A stretch of 64,000 nt of DNA from Pratylenchus scribneri (taxonomy: Eukaryota > Nematoda > Chromadorea > Rhabditida > Pratylenchidae). Below the pieces are notes generated by a model. It did not search any database. It saw only the letters and a list, made by a program, of their open reading frames with translations, and had not been told where the DNA came from. Both the position numbers and the translations under genes were made by a program. Every line of letters starts with the position of its first letter. The first letter of the stretch is position 1. The DNA is taken from contig JAQSEB010000132.1 of the NCBI GenBank assembly GCA_030063045.1, positions 926,165-990,164 of the forward strand, given 5' to 3'. Shown here in pieces: positions 42,641 through 53,600 of the stretch.

Positions 42641-43480
42641 TGAGGGTTGGGAAGACACGGTAAATGAATGTGGAAGTGAAAAAAAAAATACTCAATTAAA
42701 CAAAAATGGACCAGTCCCGTCATCAAAATGGATGTGCTTTCTGTGCTTGTGGAAATTGCCCGGGGCAATTTTTGGTCAAAAGAAAGAGAAAACTTGGGCA
42801 ATTAAAATTATTGACGAATGATGGACGATGGATGATGGGTAATGACCCTAGGCGCATTCTGCTGTTCATTTTTTTAGAGAAAATATACTTTGGAATGGAA
42901 ATTGGCTTGCGGCAAATCTCTATCTCTGTCATTTGTTGCAGAAAGACTAAAAAATGGAAATGAAAAATTGACTATTTGAATAGGACGACGTGGATATAGG
43001 AATGAAAAGGAAAAAAGCGCGGGAATTGAATAATTTTGAATATTTAGTAAGGCATTCTCTTCTCAAATGTTTATTGAATTTTCCGACATATTGATTTTTA
43101 TCCATAAAATAATAAAAAAGATGAACATTTCAAAATTGGGATTTTGCTTCTACTTAAGCTCAAAAATTAAAATGGAAAATTTCTCAATTTGGAAAATTTG
43201 AAAAAATGAAATAATATTAAGATTTGTTTAATGTTGACTGTTGAAGCCATTGGTAAAAAGTTATTTAAAATTCAATTCAAATATTCAAAGCAATTTTTCT
43301 AGCTTGAGGATTTCAGTGAGATTGTTTTATTTTGGATCAAAAAATTATTTTAGAGACATAAATAAAAATTGGGGTTTCCTAAATAACAGAGCTTTCACAT
43401 TAAATGAAAATGTGGATATTTTCGAAAATGAAAAACCAAGCGTTGGGAAGAAAATGACCCAAGTGAATAATTTGCATTAA
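42641..43480. other. Purine-skewed transition region, no firm gene
   Basis: The plus strand becomes purine-rich and GC rises. AAATTGCCCGGGGCAATTT at about 42752-42770 is a 9-bp inverted pair around one base. Plus-strand frames at 42706-42963 and 43241-43480 and a minus-strand frame at 42723-42932 are open, but they overlap or lack splice or domain support. The region may hold the downstream part of the minus-strand exon series suggested at 43486-43547. Confidence 0.35.
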
Positions 43481-43485
43481 CTTAC

Positions 43486-43547
43486 CTTCAGCAGAGCCAT
43501 TTCCCCAGCAGCAAGCCAATTTTCTGCGCTAATTTTTATCGATCCAC
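43486..43547 (-). CDS. Isolated exon-like block, minus strand
   Basis: On the minus strand a pyrimidine tract ending TCTCTATAG precedes 62 bases that are open in one frame (GSIKISAENWLAAGEMALLK, entering in phase 1 and leaving in phase 0), followed by a textbook donor AAG|GTAAGTT. The composition of the peptide is ordinary and non-repetitive, unlike chance frames around it. I cannot place neighbouring exons with confidence; a possible upstream exon is at 44306-44379. The family is not recognised. It may be part of a real gene with long introns or an orphaned exon. Confidence 0.35.
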
Positions 43548-43754
43548 CTATAGAGAAGAGAGCAGAGACCAAAGTTTGTGAATACAATTTTTGTTGTAGA
43601 ATAGAAAAATTGAATGGCCAATGAGATTGTTGAGTAGTTATGGAAGGAATATATGGGAATATGGGAGAAATTGGTAATTTTAATTGGAAAATGTTTACTT
43701 TGCCGGGTTTTTAAATTTTTGCTAAATTTTCCGCTGCACGATAATTTTTTCGTT

Positions 43755-43885
43755 TTTTTCTCCCTCCGAGGTCATTTTTGGTTCTAAATTTTCATTGCGA
43801 GACCATTTTTAACTAATATTTCACCCACCGGGGTCATTTTTAGCTAATTCACCCTCCGAGGCCATTTTTTGCTAATTTTTCTCCT
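43755..43885. repeat. Degenerate short tandem repeat, about four units
   Basis: Four imperfect units of about 28-35 bp contain CTCCGAGGTCATTTTTGG, GCGAGACCATTTTTAACTAA, ACCGGGGTCATTTTTAGCTA and CTCCGAGGCCATTTTTTGCT. No coding frame is implied. Confidence 0.6.
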
Positions 43886-44305
43886 CACAATCAGAAGCCT
43901 TTTTTATTCAATTTCCAAACTTTATGAAGGCGGAGCGATTAAAGCTTATGATATCTTAATTTCAAAACTTATTTGTTCAAAAAATCTATAAAAAGAAAAA
44001 TATCAGGTATAAAAATTTACAACCTTTAAATTGCGTTTTAACACATTTTAAAAGATGCCGGGTTTTTTTACCGGTGTTTTGAAAATTTTTGCCGTCGTTT
44101 TGCTGTGTTTGGATTGGACCCAAATGCCGGGATTGTATTTGTAGATTGGATCCCTGTACTCTATGAAATGCCATAAAATGTTGCCTAAAGTTTGCTTCTC
44201 TTGACATTAGATATTTTCGTCCGACATTCATAAAACACTATTTGACTTTGAGATTTTCATTCAATTTTTTCTTTTTAAAACCTATTAAAATTCCTGCACA
44301 GAAAC

Positions 44306-44379
44306 CGCTTTATTCAATTCAATTTTGTTCAAGCCGGAATTCAAATTTGAATAGACATTCTTGTTGTTGTTAATTGTTG
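44306..44379 (-). CDS. Weak exon-like block, minus strand
   Basis: After TATTTCTAG on the minus strand, 74 bases are open and read ordinary-looking sequence (VYSNLNSGLNKIELNKA) before a GT. The donor GCG|GTTTCTG is weak and no start codon or domain is seen. It is listed because it lies about 760 bases upstream of the better exon at 43486-43547 on the same strand. Confidence 0.2.
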
Positions 44380-45074
44380 CTAGAAATATCAGTCAAATTT
44401 CAAGGCACCCAATTTAATGGCAGCCAATAACACATTTCAATGCACTAAATTTAAGGCACACATTTCAATGAAGGGATAGCCAATCATTTCACGCTGAATT
44501 CGTTTAATGAGATTGCGCATTTAAGCTTACATCATTTATCCAATAGTTTAATCAATTTATGATATAATAAAAATGATGAATCAGCTTTTCTTTATTAATT
44601 AAATAATTAATAATTTATGATGACGTTGAATAAACATTCGTGTCAAAATTTTAATTAATTAATTAAATCAATTTTGAATTCATTATTCATTTTTGTCCAA
44701 TTTTATTAGGTTCCGTTCAGTATAGATCGATGAAATCAATTTTTTGGATATCCTACTGCTGCCGGATTTATCAAAAATTTCCAGATTTTTGAAAATTCAC
44801 AAAAAAATACCAGATTCCATCCCGACCGGATCGACTATAATTTAATTTTTTCCTAATTTCCTATTTAATGTGTCCTTTAAGAGTTGAATGAATTTTGATT
44901 CTAACATTTTGTTTTTTTTTTAAATCACTTCACAATTTTAGGCCAAATTAATTTGATCATAATAATCTCAATGACTATAAAATGAGAATAATATTTATTT
45001 TTAAATATTTTATCAGTCGAATTGAAAATGTCAAAAAATGGAATTCAGAGGTGAATTAATCCTATATATAATTT
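44380..45074. other. Non-coding stretch
   Basis: No exon with usable splice sites, no RNA gene and no strong repeat is visible. Confidence 0.5.
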
Positions 45075-45227
45075 TAGAGATCTGTGTCCGCAACGTTTTG
45101 TCTGTCACGCGGTTTTCTCGATGTTATGTAGATGGATTGAGCTGATTTTTTGTACTCAGGGGTTTTCGAGGGTGCTGATCAAGAATTTTGAATCAGTTTT
45201 TTGATAGGGCCAAGTCTCGCGCAGCTA

Positions 45228-45245
45228 GGCCATAGCGCTATGGCC
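45228..45245. repeat. Perfect 18-bp palindrome GGCCATAGCGCTATGGCC
   Basis: The sequence equals its own reverse complement across all 18 bases, preceded by CTCGCGCAGCTA. It lies inside the composite repeat and could be a protein binding site or hairpin. Confidence 0.95.
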
Positions 45246-45454
45246 AAGTTTAGCTATTTTAGATTTTGATGATAGAAATGTGTAATATAGGGTAATAGAT
45301 AGTGCTGAGAATGAAAATGATAATAATTTTGCAATTGGTTTAGGTTTTGGCCATGAAATATGCAAATTTTGTTATTATGGCCTAGGAGGACTATTCCGAC
45401 AATTTTTGCCCACCCTTTGAGTAGTATAGTAGAGTTGATTGTTGCTTTGTTTAG

Positions 45455-45535
45455 TGGGTTGTAAAGCGCAGTCGGTAGAGTGATAGAGTTTTAGCCATAA
45501 AGATGAAAGTTCGATTCCCTGTGGTGGCATATAAT
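45455..45535 (+). repeat. tRNA-derived region (degenerate)
   Basis: AGCGCAGTCGGTAGAG is a near-canonical tRNA D-arm with the A box, and AAGTTCGATTCCCTG about 40 bases later matches a T-arm with the B box. The 5' and 3' ends do not pair as an acceptor stem and the anticodon arm is not well formed, so a functional tRNA is unlikely. Confidence 0.5.
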
Positions 45536-45688
45536 TTTTTTTTATCATTTTTTACTTTTTATCCTTCACAAATTAATTCTCTGAGCCCCGAAGAGGCGAA
45601 GAAATATAATAATAAGGAAATAATCGAAGGGCGAGCGAAGCGAGCTGAGCCCCGAAGGGGCGAAGAATATAATAACAGTCACACTTCC

Positions 45689-45730
45689 CTAGCTCAGAAG
45701 AACGCCCGATAGGGCGTTCTTCTGAGCTAG
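45689..45730. repeat. Perfect hairpin, 19-bp stem, GATA loop
   Basis: CTAGCTCAGAAGAACGCCC and its exact inverted copy flank a four-base GATA loop. It closes the composite repeat on the right. Confidence 0.95.
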
Positions 45731-46125
45731 TTATTCATAAAAATGAAATAAATTAAGAATTGAACTTTGAAATTATTGTTTAATTCATCTTCTTTTTTGA
45801 TCCATCATTTCGCAAAAATTCATTATTGAAGGATTTGTCGACTTTTTTTACCAAGTCGATCGTTAGCGGTTATCTCAATCATTATTTTAAATAAATTCAG
45901 GAAAAAATAAATTACACGATTAAAATAGAATTCAAATAAAAATTTTTGATCATTAAAAACAATGCATTTTTAAAATATAAAAAGTTATAAAATAAGAATA
46001 AAATTTACCATAATGAATTTGGAATTTTTTATTAAATTGCAGAAATTAATGTAATTTGCTTAGATAAAGGAAAAAACAATAACATGGTTATATTATGATC
46101 GAAATAACAATTTTCATAATTATAT

Positions 46126-48711
46126 TCATAATTGAATTTCCAATTTTGTCTGATTCACATCTGGATCTTGGTTTCTTATACTTCTCATATATTCTCGAAA
46201 TCCTTGGTCGTCACCAATTTTTGTACGGCAAATGAAATAGTGTCTTTCTGCATCATAATATTCCCGTCCAAGGGTCAATTGTTCATCGGTTTGATGATTT
46301 TGAATGCTTAAAAATGAATGATAGTTAAAATTGGCTTGAATAACGCTTTTTAAAATAAAATTTCATTATTTAATATTCCAATTTTTATTACCTGAATAAA
46401 GTTGGCTCCTTTTAATCCCGAACAAAACGATCGAAGATGAAATGGAAAACAAATGAGACTGGCATAATTGACTCCAGGAAGCGCTTTAAAATTATTATTA
46501 AAATTCATATTAAATTATAATCAATTCCTATTTGGATCAATTCAAAGTAAAACATATTCTGTTGAGTTAATATTTATTGTGCTGGGCCAACTTGGCGATA
46601 TTTATTTATATTAACTCATCAACGGCTGAACCAATTTTAATGATTTTAGTATCAAATTAAAGGTCAAATTTTTGGCTATCTAGTAATATTATTTTTATTT
46701 AAATTGATTCAGAATGGATGTAAATGGAAATGAATTCTAAAATCTTTTGAAATGTCCTTTGTTATAAATTAATATAAATAACAAATTTTAGTGGTTTTTG
46801 GATCAATTAAAATAAAATTTATATTATTAAATAGCAAAAAGTCTGTTTATATTCATATTAAAATCATCAAAATTATTTCAGTACTTGATAAGTTGTTATA
46901 AATGGAGCCAAGTTGAACCGCTTGGTTTTCTCTATATTGGGTTTAATATAGAATGGAATAAGGCGATTCTCATAAGGCAAAATAATAAACCTTTTTGCAA
47001 ATTTCTGCTATTTCATTGAAATTGTTTAATTGCTTGAATACATAACGCGGTTTGCCATCATCAAAAGGAGAATGCAACCATTCAATGACTCGCTGATCAT
47101 ATAAGTTGACTAAAGTAACCAAAATGAATAAATTGTACAGTTTTGAGGAATTTCATATTTAACAAATTAAAATATTTGGTGCAAGTTGACAGCTTGGATA
47201 GATTTCCTAAAAATGTTAAAATTGGTCTAATTTTGGAAAAGAAATAAACCTTGAATTATGTCAAAAAATTGATAAAAATTTGTCCATTCAATTAGATCAT
47301 AATTCCATATGCTAAAGTTTGCGCGAATGTTTGTCCCCAAAATTGGATTGATTGCATCCATAAATTCTAATACTTGATCGTTAATATAGCTAAATATAAA
47401 AATTAAAGTTTTTCAAATGATTAATATTAGTTTAATAATTTAAAGTATTTCTAGTTTTTTATCTTCAGTCCATCGTTATAAATTTATTAAATGTAATTGT
47501 ATAACTTATAACTATATATTGTTAATTGGCTAAATCCACAATTAACTAGATGTTGGGCTAGTTTAATTTTGGAAATCCTGAGTTATAGGCCACCTAGAAA
47601 CATGAGAATAAGCTCATTCGATTAGTCATAATTGATTTAAGCTAAGTTCATACAAAAGCCAACACGAGTCTAATGAACTCATACTATCAGATAATCCAAC
47701 ATCTCAATAATCCTAGAATTAGCCAATTTCCAAAAAGGCTATTTCGCTACGATGAATATTTTCTAATGTTTTTTGTGTCTTCACTGGTGACCAACCGAAT
47801 ATTCAAGCATTTAAAGCCCAGAATATTGATTGGTGGGGCCACTTGTGCAATTGGAATTTGCACACCCGTCTTTGTAAATTTCAATTTGGCCAGCCCATTG
47901 CCATCATTTGTAAAAGTCTAAAATAAAATAATGAATAGAAAAAAAAACGAATCAATGGTAGAATTATCTGCTTGTTATATTCATCGATCATTGGACGGCA
48001 AATTGCATTGAAAAACCAACAGGTCAACGACACAGTCTCGGCTAATTCAATGCGCGAAATGCACAAAAGAATGTCGACATAAGTTTCAACCGGAAGAAAA
48101 CTGATGAATGAATTGACATGAATTAACATTCAATAAGAATAATTTATTATTAGAGTCTCATTATTATTGTATGGAGCTGACCACTTTAGTGTCGACCCAA
48201 CTTGTCACCGTTTTTAATATAAAATAGTTCATCTAGGACTGAATAATTTTGATAATTTTGCCAACAAATTTAAAGAGCAGAATTTTGGCTACCTTTAATA
48301 TCAATTTTATTAAAAAATTCAATCAAGTTTTGCCTAATAAAGCATTTAAAGCGATTTTACTAAGTATTGTAGGAATTTTTTCTGGTTTTTTTTTGCATAA
48401 CTCCAATTCTGAATCAATTTGAGTAAAATTTTATTATATAGCCAAAAGTCTGCTCGTTAATATGTTTTTCTTACTTTAAAATCATCAAAATTAGTTCAAA
48501 CCTTGATGAGTTAGTTTAATAATAAGTAGCGACAACCGACAAGTTCGGCTTTTCCTCATTACTTATTAATTTTTGAAAGCAAAACAAACATTTACATTGG
48601 CTTTTTGTCGTCAAATTTGCTTATCAACATCGTCGCTTGTTGACTTGTAGTCACATTTTCATATGCATCTGCTGATACTTTGTATTGCTCTGATTCGAGA
48701 TGTTCGGTCAT
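46126..48711 (-). CDS. F-box domain protein, 8 exons, two junctions off by one base
   Basis: Proposed exons in coding order: 48711-48596, 48100-47949, 47917-47796, 47389-47250, 47206-47164, 47109-46991, 46483-46429, 46334-46126 (stop TGA), about 325 residues. The F-box follows a polar N-terminus at about residue 39 (FLPVETYVDILLCISRIEL, then CWFFNAICRPMIDEY). Further on are segments resembling the long C-terminal region of tylenchid nematode F-box families: NGLAKLKF, YINDQVLEFMDAI, EIYPSCQLAPNI, DQRVIEWLHSPFDDGKP and TDEQLTLGREYYDAERHYFI. Such proteins usually recruit substrates to SCF ubiquitin ligases; the substrate is unknown. Most junction phases agree. Exon 2/3 (31-bp intron) and exon 4/5 each have one extra base, so the gene is either slightly decayed or affected by sequence errors. 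Inverted-repeat elements occupy intron 1 and the intron at 46484-46990. Confidence 0.7.
46585..46918. mobile_element. Inverted-repeat element, family 1 copy 1
   Basis: The ends GGGCCAACTTGGC and GGAGCCAAGTTGAACC are inverted copies. Similarity continues inward for about 100 bases, with AACCAATTTTAATGATTTTA on the left against the complement of TAAAATCATCAAAATTATTT on the right, and TTTTTGGCTA against TAGCAAAAAG. It fits a non-autonomous DNA transposon sitting in an intron of the F-box gene. Confidence 0.65.
48195..48547. mobile_element. Inverted-repeat element, family 1 copy 2
   Basis: CCCAACTTGTC and GACAAGTTCGG form the ends. Internal arms share AGAGCAGAATTTTGGCTAC with the complement of ATAGCCAAAAGTCTGCTCGT, and the TCATCAAAATTAGTTCAAAC segment matches the 46585-46918 copy. 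It lies in intron 1 of the F-box gene. Confidence 0.65.
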
Positions 48712-50670
48712 TTAACAATAATAATCTGTAATAATTTGTACTAATTAATTTTCAATACATTGAACGATTTTATGGTTTTTAATTTCGAAAAATTTGATTT
48801 TTTGCATTGTAAAAATTTAATCGAATAGAGAAATGTTTTTAAATCTTTATATATAAATTCCTTAGAATTAAAATCTCGGATTTTAAAGAAATGGATAAAA
48901 ACGTGGAATGACCACAAATACATGCATCAAACACTAAAAATTGCATGAAGAGAAAAAAATTATTAAAAGAATAAAGGGAGAATTCATGCAAGAGAAAGAA
49001 ATAAAAATAAATAGATAAAAGAATATAGGATAGGCAAATATAGCCAATGGCCACAGAGATTTTTTTCTTTTTAATGAATTTTATATGGATTTTCCGCTGT
49101 TAAGCCGCAAATTTTTAATTATCTTATATTTTTCTTGTTGTCAATATATTTTTTTGTGCATAATTTAAATTGTATTGTATCAAAAATTATTGGCATTGAT
49201 TAGAAAATTGATATATTTATTGGATTTGGTATGAGGATAATCCGAATTTAGTCGCATTGGCCAATATTTCAAAAACCTTTCAAATATTAAATAAATACTT
49301 TAAATCATTTGGTTAAGCACATTTCAAAGATCATTTTGAAGAGTATTTTTAATAAATATTTTGTATCCAGAAATGGGCAGAGAAAAAAATTTAAATTGAC
49401 CGATTTTGGCTTATTTGCCGTTTCTTTTGGCAATAACTTTTTGTAATTCCAGGTAAATCCACTAATACTTTTTAAAAAAAACTTAGCATATTCACTGGAC
49501 TGTGTAGGGTACTAAATTTGCCAATAAGCTTAATATTTATATATACGCAAGCCAATTGTTTCCATTTCATTTATTTTAAAATTTTTTATGTATATGACAA
49601 AAATAGATATCCCATAAAATTGGATTTTTATTGTCTCCAAATATTAAAAATGGCCAAATCCCAATCCTTCATTCCTTTTTTCCTTCTGCCGAATGGTTTA
49701 AAAATGCCTATAAGACAATCTCCAATTTAGTTAAATAAATTTATTTCCATCTTTAAACATTAATAAAGTGTCGATTAAATGACTAAAAATAAAAATGGCC
49801 TTAAGACATGTCCACCAGTCATAAATTAAAGAACTTTTCTCCTTAAAAAAACCTAGAGGGCACGACTATAATAGAGCTCAATTTTGGCATTAAAAAAATG
49901 ACGTTGGCAATAGTCAAGGTCGTTAAATTGGGAAATAAATAGGCCCGCAAGGCAAAATTAGTTTAACTTTATTCTTGGAGAAATCTACCATTGAAAAATT
50001 CTGGAGGCATAAAATAAATTCATCGAGAAGAACCAAAGAAGCAAAGCTGTTGATTAAAATGCTGTAAGGCAAACTCCAAGTTAATTCCGATAACTTTCTA
50101 ATAAGGAATGTTCTTCCTGCTTCTTTTAATACCCTAGGGAACAGCAAGACGCAGTTTTTTTCGATAATCAGAGAATCAACAGCAGTGAGTTTAAGTATAA
50201 AATTATGTGTATTTTGAATAATGAATTTTTATTCAGATGAGGTAGAATAAAATGAATTGTAAATTTCTTTGAGTATAAATAAAGAATAAATTTAAGATAA
50301 GAAAAAAAAGAGTATAAAATATAGGAATTCTTTTATTTTGGCAACAAAAATTTTAATTATATTCGGGCAAAAGAATTTTTAGGTTTGAGTAATTTTCAAT
50401 TTCAAGACTAAATCAGGTTCCATTTGGAATACCATTTTCGGTTTTATATCCCATTTTTCAACCAAAAATGTAAAAGGACAATGGACAACCTTTTCTATAC
50501 AGTATACATAGGTCTTTAATTCCATTAATTTTTCCTTTATTTAAAAAATGGATACAAAATCAATTGTACCAGTCTAATAAACGCTGCTGAACATATTGTT
50601 ATGGCAAAGTTGAATAATAATTATTTTGCCAATTTTTCTCAATTTTTCGGATAGTAGAGAATTAAAAGGA
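48712..50670. other. Intergenic region with coding-like fragments
   Basis: No complete gene is supported. A plus-strand stretch near 49230-49315 is open and reads NPNLVALANISKTFQIL before a TAA, of ordinary composition but without a good upstream acceptor. At 49923-50147 both strands look partly coding-like (minus: a 74-codon frame; plus: EKFWRHKINSSRRTKEAKLL followed by a stop). These may be remnants of a gene or transposon. The rest is A+T-rich. Confidence 0.35.
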
Positions 50671-53600
50671 TTAAATAAGAGTTATTAACGTAATATACAC
50701 ACATGATATTGCCCATGATGCGAAGAAAAGAAAAAAGATGAATTTGTCAATTGGCATGAAGTAATCCCAATACCAATTCAATTTGGCTATAAATTTCTTC
50801 AACATTCCTTCATCATTTCTCAAGGGCAATTCCAAATCGCGATTGGCATACACGCAAATTGCATAAGGCCTATGAAATGTTGATTGAGAAATATTAAAAA
50901 GAACTTTCTAATTAAAAATTTATTAAAATAAATAATTATATTAAATTTTTGAATAGGTTTAATTAGTTATAATGGTTTAGTAATGTACTATATCGACAAA
51001 TCATGTAAGCCGACATCCGTTGATTATTGTATGATTATAAGTTAAACAAATACAATATTTAAATAGAATTGAAAAACTAAAATGGATTTATAAGATATCC
51101 CATAAAAAGCGGTAAAATCTGGTTCTGCTTCCATTTTTAAATTTAGTTCTCTAGTCAACTAGCTTAAATCTAAAATTCCCAAAAATTCTATTTTGTCAAA
51201 TTATCTATTTAAGCAATTTCTTTTTTCGCCAAATATTTTTTATTTATTTTATCAATATTTTTCTTAAAACTAATTCTTCCCTCAATTATTCGTCCATCCC
51301 CAAAACCTGATATGCATTTCATCGGTGACAAGCCAACAATGTTTTGTTTTCCATAAATTTCCAATTTCTTTGGGTTGACTCGGCATTGAATAATCAATTT
51401 GTACTATAAAAATTAATATAAGAATTGGATAAGAATTTTTTACCAATTTGTCTTCATAAGTGTAATGATGTGCATATTTAAGGGCCACATATGGATTAGG
51501 TGTGCCTTAATTAATATTAAATTATTAAATAGGTTAAAAATTTCACATTTTTATTTCAAGAAAACATTTTCAAAGGTGATTTTAGAATTCTAAACAAATA
51601 TGTTGGCCCCATTTTGTATTTAAGCCAATTTTGGTTAAGCCCAATGCCCCACATTTACCAAGTGTATAAAATGTCATATTTTCGATTTTGCCTCCAAAAT
51701 TATTTTGAAAATTTTCATATATTTGTTTTCTAACTTTGTTCAATATTTTAAAAATACCAACAATAAATTCCCTTTCCATATGCAAAGCGGACGCCCTTCC
51801 TGAGTAAAAAGCCATTTCGAAGAATTTCCTAAAATGATAAAATTTTTAAGTATTTCATCACACATGACCAATCAAAAAATCAAACTAAAACATTTAATTC
51901 CTTTGTTCCATGATAGGCCACTGGCCATTCATCCTCGGTCCTATAGCCTTTACCACCCAACCAAGTGTCGTTTTCGTATTTCCCGAGGACCTAAAAATTT
52001 AATAGATTTTTCTTTTTATTTCAAATTTTTTCAATTTAGGAATTTTTCAAATTTTGCCGAATAATAGTTACCTTAAAATTGGGTTAATTATAAGTCCATT
52101 TTGTAAGCAAAATGTCCTATTTTGGACAATTTAAACGCTTTTAGTCATAACTTTATCCAAACAAATTTTTAAATTTTTCTAATGAATTCATCTCATTCCG
52201 CACTAAAATTTAAGTCATTCCCCGAACCTTAACTCCATATCGTACGCATTCAATTGGTCGATTATACAGTTGACTGCCTCGAAAATGTCTTCTTGTGTTA
52301 GACTGTAAATTAAAATTATAAATTAGAGAAAATTTATTTATACCGTAAAACTTCTATTAGAAGCCCATGGGCTTATAAATTTCATAAGCTCACTGGGGTG
52401 GGCTCCAAATAGAGCGTAGGCTTATAAATTTCAGAGAGGAAAAATTGATGAAAAATAAATTTTTTTAAAATAAAATTTCCAAAAAATCATAACATTTTTT
52501 TCAATCCAAAACATGTTTTTACTAAATTTTTTTACAATTTTTATATCGGAACGTGATTTTTGTGGTTCAAAACATTATTCCGAACATGTTTTTGGAATTC
52601 ACAACATGTTTTTTCGACCGAAAACATTATTCTAGGGTGGGCTTCAAATAGAGCGTGGGCTTCAAATAGAAGTTTTACGGTATCTTTTTTTTTTATATTT
52701 TTTTCTTCCGCTCCAAAAAATTGAGTGTTAATGGCTAAAATTGAATTCACAAAAGGTTTTGAATAAATACGAATATGTAAAATTTTTGCTAGATTTGATT
52801 TATGATTAAAAACTAACAACTTCTTCATATGAGCAATTCCATTTTTGATCATAATGTGATTGATCGAGAAAATATGCTTGCGGTATTCCCTGATAGAATT
52901 GGGCCAACAATATCTCGAATTCAGCTTCTCCAATCTGTTCAGCGCTTTTTTCCTTATTAGCTGGTTCAATTCCATAGCAAGAAAGCCTGTAAATTTTTTA
53001 TTTAAGTAATATTAGAATATAAATGAAAGCAATTTTGAAAATTCATATTCTCTTATATAAATTAATAGCCTTAATTTTAGTATTTATCATTATAATTCTA
53101 GATTGCCTGACGAAGAATAAGTAATAAGTGGATTTGATTGAAAATTACCGAAAAGTTGAAATCCAAAAATGAGTAAAAAGAACAAAATTGGACAATTTTC
53201 TTGTTTATTGGTTATAATTTTCTGATGTCAATTATTTTGGTATCAAAATGCTTTGTAGAAGAGTTTAATTCAATGCTTTAAAAGTTTTATTAATTAATTG
53301 AAAGATAATTTGGTATTTTGAAAAATTCAAGTGGCACAATTTACCAAAATGATAGCAAACTCACTCATAGTCTAGTTCTTCCAATTCAATGCCCTTTAAA
53401 TAATTTTAAATATTAATTTAAAAATTCTATGAATCAAAACCTCAAAAAACAATCGCTGATGCTTTGGCTCAATTTTCTTTAGCCGATGAATTTCCCATTT
53501 CAAAAATTTCACTTTCATATTTGAACGGCATTCAAGCGTGAATTCATCCGATTTGGTGATAATTCTTAAAATTATTATTATTTTTGCAAATATGTGGGTT

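Larger units (their letters stand above)
45075..45740 (+). repeat. Composite dispersed repeat with tRNA-like boxes and hairpins
   Basis: The left part (GTCCGCAACGTTTTGTCTGT onward) is GC-richer than its surroundings and includes a perfect 18-base palindrome. The middle part holds tRNA-like A and B boxes. The right part has two direct copies of TGAGCCCCGAAGxGGCGAAGAA, GCGAGCGAAGCGAGC, and a perfect 19-bp hairpin. The order (unique head, Pol III-like boxes, structured tail) fits a SINE or a nest of elements. I cannot tell whether it is one element or several inserted together. Confidence 0.5.

Noticed and set aside
43986..44231. Minus-strand 81-codon frame
   Set aside because: It includes repeat-like pieces (CCGGTAAAAAAACCCGGC) and has no splice or domain support.
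45455..45535. Functional tRNA gene
   Set aside because: D-arm and T-arm look right, but the acceptor and anticodon stems do not pair.
47673..47921. Plus-strand frame of 82 codons
   Set aside because: It is antisense to a family-like exon of the minus-strand F-box gene.
51209..51815. Three minus-strand frames of 62-77 codons taken as stand-alone genes
   Set aside because: They are parts of exons and introns of the ubiquitin-like/ART-like gene, partly in the wrong frame.
52541..52975. Minus-strand 144-codon frame starting MELNQLIRKK
   Set aside because: It overlaps the ubiquitin-like/ART-like exon 52986-52818 in a different frame and runs into the transposon ends; the other frame joins neighbouring exons in phase.
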